Positions 1 through 4,287 of a stretch of DNA of 8,765 nt are shown one piece after another. The notes under the pieces were generated by a model, which saw only the letters and a list, made by a program, of their open reading frames with translations, was not told the DNA's origin and did not search any database. This stretch comes from an uncultured Desulfohalobiaceae bacterium (GTDB lineage: Bacteria; Desulfobacterota; Desulfovibrionia; Desulfovibrionales; Desulfonatronovibrionaceae), in the NCBI GenBank assembly GCA_913055195.1, contig CAJXJU010000033.1:1-8765 (forward strand), written 5' to 3'. The translations under genes and the position numbers were made by a program. How positions within the stretch are numbered: position 1 is the stretch's first letter; every line of letters starts with the position of its first letter.

Positions 1-117
1 CTCAAGAGCGTCTATCAGCCTGGTATAATGTTTGTCCGGGTCATACCAGACAACTATTCCGTGCTCCTGTATCTGTTTTTCAATAAGGTTTAAGAGTTCA
101 TCAGTAACTTTGCCCAT
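1..117 (-). CDS. pglZ: PglZ-domain protein, N-terminal fragment (runs off left edge)
   Basis: The frame reads from an ATG at 117 to the window edge with no stop, giving 39 residues that begin MGKVTDELLNLIEKQIQ and contain the stretch HGIVVWYDPDKHY at residues 19-31. A short helix followed by (I/V)VVWYDP and another helix is, as I recall it, how many PglZ proteins of BREX and related phage-defence systems begin. The catalytic alkaline-phosphatase-fold PglZ domain would lie outside the window. A GGGAG sequence at 131-135 is the only ribosome-site candidate, with a rather long 13-nt spacing. The gene follows the 150-aa gene on the same strand after a 40-nt gap, so co-transcription with the ATPase cassette is likely. 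Family assignment rests on 39 residues only, and which BREX type or solitary PglZ system this belongs to cannot be told. Confidence 0.6.
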   Translation of the reverse strand, partial: MGKVTDELLNLIEKQIQEHGIVVWYDPDKHYTRLIDALE

Positions 118-157
118 ATTTTTATCAATACTCCCTGAATTTAGATGCAAAAACTTA

Positions 158-610
158 CTACAAAAGTTCACTGAGTTTAATAGAAGGATTTCTACTTCGT
201 TTAAATTGCTCCAGTAAAATGCCCTTATTGCGTAAATTCAATTTTTTCTTTTCAAAAAAAACTTTTTTCATAGAATGTCTTAAATAGACAATAAAACAAA
301 AAATATTAGATTTTAATTCTTCATTTTGTAAAACCCTCTTCCACGTACTAACTTGTTTTTCTTTATCAGTTAATTCATTTTCATTCAATGAACCACAAAG
401 AATTTCAATAACTAGTAACATATTGTATTTTTTTATGAAAATAATACAGTCACAATATTTTATATATCCATATTTTTTTAGTATTTGCCTCCCCTTTTCA
501 TTTTCTGTATCAAAAATTTCCACGTCTTCTAAATCTATCTCTATTCGACATTTGCCTTCTTTACAGTGTTCTTTTTGAATTAATAGTTGTTGCAATTTAT
601 TTTGACACAT
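158..610 (-). CDS. Small partner protein of the upstream ATPase; nuclease-like motif without catalytic lysine
   Basis: This is a 150-aa protein of no family I can name. The start is the ATG at 610, which lies inside the end of the ATPase gene (14-nt overlap) and follows a GAGG ribosome site, so translation is probably coupled. Residues 53-71 read CDCIIFIKKYNMLLVIEIL, an acidic residue (D54) in a hydrophobic strand, a turn, then a strand ending E69-I-L71. This spacing resembles the D-x(n)-E-x-K core of PD-(D/E)xK nucleases, but the lysine position is leucine. The C-terminal third is lysine/arginine-rich. No signal peptide or membrane segment is evident. ATPase plus small overlapping partner is a recurrent layout of two-gene phage-defence systems such as Septu and PARIS, so an effector or accessory role is inferred, not shown. 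It could equally be a structural or nuclease-dead partner. Confidence 0.72.
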   Translation of the reverse strand: MCQNKLQQLLIQKEHCKEGKCRIEIDLEDVEIFDTENEKGRQILKKYGYIKYCDCIIFIKKYNMLLVIEILCGSLNENELTDKEKQVSTWKRVLQNEELKSNIFCFIVYLRHSMKKVFFEKKKLNLRNKGILLEQFKRSRNPSIKLSELL

Positions 611-2000
611 TAGACTTTATCCTCTGAAACAAAAAATTATCAATTTTTTCTGAAATGCCCACGATTTCATCTAAAACTTCTTCAAAAGCATCAGTATCTA
701 TTCCATGTTCTGTAATTTCAATATTTTTTAATTCAACTTCTTTTTTCTTTTCTTTAAAGAAATAACATCCAACTTCTTCAGGTTCTAAAAAACATTGACT
801 TAAATCCTGTTTTTTTCTCCTGAAGTTTAATTTTTTTCTTTCTTCATCAGACAATTGAGAACTTCTTATCAAAATATTGATAAAATTCAGGATATAATCA
901 CTATGTGTAGTAATTAAAACTCTTGCACCGTTTCTTACTAACATTCCCAACAATTTTACTATTTCAAGTTGTGCATAAGGATGTAAATGAGCTTCTGGTT
1001 CCTCTATAATAAAAAAAGTATTTTTTATATCACCTAAAACTTTTAAAACGGAATAAATAGGAGCTAATTCTGTTACCATTGAGGAAACACAATGAAATTC
1101 CAGAGGTGTATCACTGAATCCCCGTGGACGGTAAACAAATTTCCTCAAAATATAACTTTCTATTGACTTTGTTTCTAATAAAATTTTACCACCTAATAAT
1201 TGTTTTTCAAAAAACAATAAAATTTCTTTTACCTCTTTAGATTGCCCTTCAGGATTAAATGATAGTCTCTCCTGCTTAATGTCATCATACTGTTTAATAA
1301 AATCTATGGTGGGCTTAGTTAAATTAGTTATGTATTTGCCGCTATATCTTTCATAAATTCCGCTCCGAATATCTTCCAGCGCTAAAGAAAACCCTGTCCT
1401 CGCGGCAGGAAAATAAAAGAAAGGCCGTGAAATTTTAAAATAAGTACCTATTAATCCCTGAACAATATTCAACAAAAAATCTGTTAAAATTTCTTTTTCT
1501 TTTTGTCCGGGTAAGGGTAAATAAATATCTTTTCTATGAAAAGAAGAAGTAAATATAATAATTTCACCCATATCTCTCTCATATAAAACAAGACGGCAAT
1601 CCATATCTTCAAATATATGATAAAATAATTCATCTTCGTCAATTTCAATAGTTGTTTTTAGGTGAGGATTTTTTAGATAATCTGGAAAAATACGCTGCCA
1701 TATAGTATTAAACAAACTTAAAAGCTTTTGTAAAACCTCTCTTTCTTTTTTAATAGTATAAAAAAACTGTTCTCCGACTTTTTCTTTTTTCAAAAAAGTA
1801 TCAAATTGATCAACTAATTTTTCTTTTTCTGAAGAACTAAAAAAAGCAGGTAAAGGTAATCTTACCATATCAAATAATGCATAAAACACATGAGCTACAT
1901 AACTTTTATTGGTATTATTTCTTCCAATAAAAACAGTCAAAGGCTTTAGTTCAACATTAGCCTCTGTTATTCTTGCTAAATTTCTGATTTCAATTTTCAT
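597..2000 (-). CDS. AAA/ABC-type ATPase (AAA_21/AAA_15-like), putative defence ATPase A
   Basis: A 467-aa soluble ATPase of the SMC/ABC-like class found in OLD, Septu and RloA-type systems. The N-terminus MKIEIRNLARITEANVELKP leads into the P-loop GRNNTNKS at residues 26-33. Further motifs are YFPAARTGF at 196-204, an ABC-signature-like SSMVTELAPIY at 306-316, a Walker B/D-loop IIEEPEAHLHP at 331-341 and a switch-histidine segment TTHSDYIL at 364-371. The catalytic glutamate is probably in EEPE. The P-loop is unusual, with asparagine replacing the glycine before the lysine (T-N-K-S rather than S-G-K-S). The middle (about 50-190) is the variable insert expected of the class, with no recognisable TOPRIM domain. 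The start has GGAG 7 nt upstream at 2008-2011. The gene has its own candidate promoter at 2060-2068 and overlaps the 150-aa gene. It probably acts in the cytoplasm as a sensor or motor for that partner. Confidence 0.88.
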   Translation of the reverse strand: MKIEIRNLARITEANVELKPLTVFIGRNNTNKSYVAHVFYALFDMVRLPLPAFFSSSEKEKLVDQFDTFLKKEKVGEQFFYTIKKEREVLQKLLSLFNTIWQRIFPDYLKNPHLKTTIEIDEDELFYHIFEDMDCRLVLYERDMGEIIIFTSSFHRKDIYLPLPGQKEKEILTDFLLNIVQGLIGTYFKISRPFFYFPAARTGFSLALEDIRSGIYERYSGKYITNLTKPTIDFIKQYDDIKQERLSFNPEGQSKEVKEILLFFEKQLLGGKILLETKSIESYILRKFVYRPRGFSDTPLEFHCVSSMVTELAPIYSVLKVLGDIKNTFFIIEEPEAHLHPYAQLEIVKLLGMLVRNGARVLITTHSDYILNFINILIRSSQLSDEERKKLNFRRKKQDLSQCFLEPEEVGCYFFKEKKKEVELKNIEITEHGIDTDAFEEVLDEIVGISEKIDNFLFQRIKSNVSK

Positions 2001-2007
2001 TTTTTTA

Positions 2008-2011
2008 CTCC
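2008..2011 (-). promoter_or_regulatory. Ribosome binding site of ATPase A
   Basis: Read on the minus strand the sequence is TAGGAGT followed by a 7-nt A-rich spacer and the ATG at 2000. It fixes the start of the 467-aa ATPase. Confidence 0.7.
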
Positions 2012-2059
2012 TACAGGCTATATTGCGCGCCTGGACAGATTTAACTGTAAAAAGTCTAA

Positions 2060-2068
2060 ATTATAACA
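2060..2068 (-). promoter_or_regulatory. Candidate extended -10 promoter for ATPase A
   Basis: The minus strand reads TGTTATAAT here, a perfect TG-n-TATAAT extended -10 element, about 60 nt before the ATG at 2000. No good -35 is visible at the usual spacing (ATGTTA is the closest), as is common for extended -10 promoters. A 16-nt palindrome covers most of the element, so the promoter could be repressor-controlled. It lies in the 156-nt gap separating ATPase A from the 69-aa ORF and would make the A cassette independently transcribed. Confidence 0.4.
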
Positions 2069-2078
2069 AAATTGTTAT
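2063..2078. promoter_or_regulatory. Candidate operator palindrome ATAACAA-AA-TTGTTAT
   Basis: Two perfect 7-bp arms (2063-2069 and 2072-2078) flank a 2-nt centre. The palindrome overlaps the TG and part of the -10 hexamer, the place where a repressor would block polymerase. It is AT-rich and short, so chance occurrence in this AT-rich gap is possible. Confidence 0.25.
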
Positions 2079-2156
2079 TGTCTAACATATTAAAAACATT
2101 GCCGAGTACTTAAAAAGAGATAAAATGTCTTTATTTACATAATTAAGCCTTACCCT

Positions 2157-2366
2157 TTAGGTGTTCGGAACATTGAACGTCGCCTGCAAAAAGGGACTTT
2201 TTGCAGGCGAATCCGCTTTTAAATCGTCTAATTTAAAACAATAAAATTCATTAAAAGTAACATCATCTTTGCATGGGAAATCAGTTATTGTACTGAATGA
2301 TGTTGTATATTTTATATAAGTAGTGGTAAAATAGCTACATATAGAATCAAAATCTATACAACTCAT
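2157..2366 (-). CDS. 69-aa ORF coupled to ATPase B; probably truncated partner protein
   Basis: The ATG at 2366 overlaps the ATPase B stop in an ATGA arrangement and has an AGGAAG ribosome site inside the ATPase end, so translation is very likely coupled. The first 50 or so residues (MSCIDFDSICSYFTTTYIKY, then aromatic and acidic residues to KLDDLK at 45-50) look like normal protein. From residue 51 onward the reading frame passes through a perfect 14-bp palindrome (2180-2210) and encodes ADSPAKSPFLQAT, a composition dictated by the repeat, before stopping at 2157. The simplest reading is that a palindromic repeat interrupted a longer partner gene and supplied a new C-terminus and stop. I do not recognise the family. 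By analogy with the 150-aa gene behind ATPase A, it would be the companion of ATPase B. A native 69-aa protein remains possible. Confidence 0.5.
   Translation of the reverse strand: MSCIDFDSICSYFTTTYIKYTTSFSTITDFPCKDDVTFNEFYCFKLDDLKADSPAKSPFLQATFNVPNT
2180..2210. repeat. Perfect palindromic repeat, 14-bp stem with 3-nt loop
   Basis: Arms CGCCTGCAAAAAG (2181-2193) and CTTTTTGCAGGCG (2197-2209) are exactly complementary around a GGA loop, and the flanking T2180 and A2210 add one more pair. It lies in the 3' end of the 69-aa ORF. No T-run follows the stem on either strand, so it is not a classic intrinsic terminator. A closely similar but inverted copy lies at 8529-8558, indicating an interspersed REP-like repeat. 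Immediately beside it (2162-2178) are further self-complementary GTTCGGAAC and ATTGAAC sequences. Confidence 0.8.
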
Positions 2367-3649
2367 ATTATCACTTCCTCAATAGGTTCTGTAAGAGAAT
2401 TAAATAATAAATTTGGATTATTATCAACCAATTCTATTTTTGAAGTAATCCCTTCTCTTTTTGCAAAATACATGTGAACATCTTTAATACAATCACGCTC
2501 TCCTGCAAAATATCTAATTGCCTGTGCAAGGTAAGGACTATGAGTATTCACTAAAATAAAACATCCTAATGATTTATATATTTCTACCAACAATTTAGCA
2601 TAAGCAAGATGCCACTTTGGATGTAAATGGACTTCAGGTTCATCTACTATAAGTAATGTGGAAAAATCTCTAATATAACCATGCCTGAGCAATAAAAAGA
2701 TAATTCCAAAAGATTTTATTCCAGAAGCTACATTTACAACTTCTATTTTATTTTTATTTCTAACAAAAAATATTTTTCCATTTTCAACAACAAATGTTCC
2801 TTCAATAACTTCCTGAATTGATCTAAGCAACTGTTCTATCTTATTCGATAAAACTGAATTTATTTGTTTAGGAAATAATATTTTCTTTACAACATCATGA
2901 ACCATATTTGGATATTCTATTGTTTTTTTATACTCATCTGGTATTGAATTAAGACTCAAAAAGAATGATGTTAGATTCATAATAATAGGGCTTTCAATTA
3001 ACGTAACATCTACAAATGGCCTAACTCTCCTTCCTCGGCTATCTTTAGGTAATTGATCTTTAAACTTTATACACATTTTATTTTGAAAAGTTACCTTATA
3101 AATATCTCCTATTTCAATCATAGAAATATCTGAACTATAATTAAAATGTTGTAATTCACCTTTAAAATTATATGATATTTGTTTCATTAATTCTTTTTTC
3201 CTCGATGCTAAAAAAGCTTTATCGTCATCTAACAACTTTATCATTTCTGTAACTATTTTTTTAATTTCATCTTGGCTATAACCAGCAAATATAGTGTTTA
3301 TATTTTCAATAATACCATCTTTTATTTTTAATCTCTGCTTTTTAGATATTTTGTCGTTCAAATATTTCAAAATATCTTGTTCTATCTTAATCAAATCTGA
3401 TTGTAATTTTTCATATCCATTATAACGAACTTTTAACAAACCTCTTAATTTATAAAATAATCCTTCTATTTTAGAATGCCTATAATGCTTAAAGTTAAAT
3501 CGGGCAATATTATCTGCCTTTATTAAACTAAATAATATTTTTCCAATAGTACTTTTACCACTATCATTTTCGCCAGCAATAATAGTAAAACCATCTAGCA
3601 AAACATTAGCGCTATGAAATAATCCTATATTTTTTAAAGAAATTTCCAT
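2363..3649 (-). CDS. AAA/ABC-type ATPase (AAA_21-like), putative defence ATPase B
   Basis: A 428-aa cytoplasmic ATPase, distinct from ATPase A. The N-terminus MEISLKNIGLFHSANVLLDG leads to a canonical P-loop GENDSGKST at residues 26-34. The central 50-210 region is charged and probably helical or coiled. An ABC-signature-like ASGIKSFG is at 308-315, Walker B/D-loop LLIVDEPEVHLHPKW at 332-346 and the switch-histidine segment NTHSPYL at 368-374. All residues expected for ATP hydrolysis are present (K32, D336, E337, H370). The ATG at 3649 has GGAG at 3656-3659, 6 nt upstream. The gene starts 60 nt after the DUF5615 remnant and ends overlapping the 69-aa ORF by 4 nt. ATPases of this class, paired with a small downstream protein, are common in phage-defence islands. 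What this one senses or drives is not evident. Confidence 0.88.
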   Translation of the reverse strand: MEISLKNIGLFHSANVLLDGFTIIAGENDSGKSTIGKILFSLIKADNIARFNFKHYRHSKIEGLFYKLRGLLKVRYNGYEKLQSDLIKIEQDILKYLNDKISKKQRLKIKDGIIENINTIFAGYSQDEIKKIVTEMIKLLDDDKAFLASRKKELMKQISYNFKGELQHFNYSSDISMIEIGDIYKVTFQNKMCIKFKDQLPKDSRGRRVRPFVDVTLIESPIIMNLTSFFLSLNSIPDEYKKTIEYPNMVHDVVKKILFPKQINSVLSNKIEQLLRSIQEVIEGTFVVENGKIFFVRNKNKIEVVNVASGIKSFGIIFLLLRHGYIRDFSTLLIVDEPEVHLHPKWHLAYAKLLVEIYKSLGCFILVNTHSPYLAQAIRYFAGERDCIKDVHMYFAKREGITSKIELVDNNPNLLFNSLTEPIEEVII

Positions 3650-3709
3650 ATTGATCTCCGCTTTTTAACTGAATATGTTAATCCCTATTCATAAATAGAC
3701 ACTTGAAAA

Positions 3710-3826
3710 TTACTCCTCATCAACCAACCCATGCGCAATGGCATAAGAACAAAAAACTTTAACGCCTTGATTTCTAAGCCATTTTGCAACTCCAGTACCA
3801 ACACATTCATCAACCATAAACTTCAT
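3710..3826 (-). pseudogene. DUF5615 PIN-like toxin remnant (C-terminal two thirds missing)
   Basis: Not a long ORF, but clearly readable. An ATG at 3826 shares one base with the DUF433 stop (TAATG), and 38 codons follow before TAA at 3710-3712. The product begins MKFMVDECVGTGVAKWLRNQ and continues GVKVFCSYAIAHGLVDEE, matching the start of DUF5615 (COG4634) PIN-like proteins, whose members typically open MKFLVDEC and continue with a WLR-x-x-G segment, VF and a G-x-D-D-E stretch. Family members are about 110-120 aa and carry a later ITNDKDFG-like acidic motif, which is absent here and not visible in the other frames of the following 60 nt. The fold and active site would be incomplete, so the toxin should be inactive. 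The break point sits just before the ATPase B cassette and may be the scar of its insertion or of a deletion. Confidence 0.75.
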
Positions 3827-4074
3827 TAAGCAGCCTCTCTTTCTAGCGGCATAAATTCAGTTTCAGAAAGACAACGCCTGGCAAAGAGAAAACAAGCAAG
3901 AATGTCTTCTCTTGTAAGTCCTTCGTATTCTTCTATTATTTCTTCTATGGTTGCTCCATTTGCAAGAAGGTTAAGAATAAACTCAACGGTTAGTCGCGTA
4001 CCTTTAATGACCGGTTTTCCAACCATAACTTTAAAATCTATTTCTATTTTTTTAAGTAATGTTTTTTCTTTCAT
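3826..4074 (-). CDS. DUF433-family antitoxin
   Basis: An 82-aa protein with the DUF433 signature. VMVGKPVIKGTRLTVEFILN (residues 16-35) is followed by LLANGATIEEIIEEYEGLTREDILA, a short beta hairpin and helix-turn-helix-like helices. DUF433 proteins are generally found upstream of, and predicted to neutralise, DUF5615 PIN-like nuclease toxins, and they probably bind DNA and autoregulate. Here the partner immediately follows with a TAATG overlap but is truncated, so the antitoxin looks orphaned. The length is usual for the family and all conserved positions I can recall are intact. The ATG at 4074 has an excellent GGAGG site at 4081-4085 with 6-nt spacing. A candidate promoter and paired direct repeats lie just upstream. 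Confidence 0.9.
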   Translation of the reverse strand: MKEKTLLKKIEIDFKVMVGKPVIKGTRLTVEFILNLLANGATIEEIIEEYEGLTREDILACFLFARRCLSETEFMPLEREAA

Positions 4075-4097
4075 ATTTTTCCTCCATGTTTAAAAAT

Positions 4098-4106
4098 TTT
4101 ATAACA
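4098..4106 (-). promoter_or_regulatory. Candidate extended -10 promoter of the DUF433 gene
   Basis: The minus strand reads TGTTATAAA, an extended -10 element about 23 nt before the ATG at 4074. The -35 position (about 4121-4126, AAACCT) is poor and is covered by the TTAAGGTT direct repeats, suggesting control by a bound regulator. Confidence 0.35.
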
Positions 4107-4117
4107 TTTCATTTTTC

Positions 4118-4135
4118 TTAAGGTTTTTTAAGGTT
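4118..4135. promoter_or_regulatory. Two direct repeats TTAAGGTT spaced one helical turn
   Basis: TTAAGGTT occurs at 4118-4125 and again at 4128-4135, starts exactly 10 bp apart so both face the same side of the helix. They overlap the expected -35 of the DUF433 promoter. This arrangement suits a dimeric regulator, possibly the DUF433 product itself. That link is inferred. Confidence 0.3.
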
Positions 4136-4287
4136 AAAACCACCTTTTATAATCAGTTTATACTTCTGTATTTATTCCCACTCATCATTCAAGAAAGGAT
4201 TTAAATAGTCTTTAATTGCCAGAAAATAGCCTCAATCAACTGTGTTTTGGTTATTTAAACATTTGAAAAGTTGAGTTATAACCTCAT

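Noticed and set aside
2180..2210. Intrinsic terminator
   Set aside because: The stem is strong but no T-run follows on either strand, and a similar element lies in a leader where a terminator makes little sense.
3685..3698. Small palindrome CTATT-CATA-AATAG before ATPase B
   Set aside because: A 5-bp stem in AT-rich DNA is easily due to chance, and no promoter is convincingly aligned with it.
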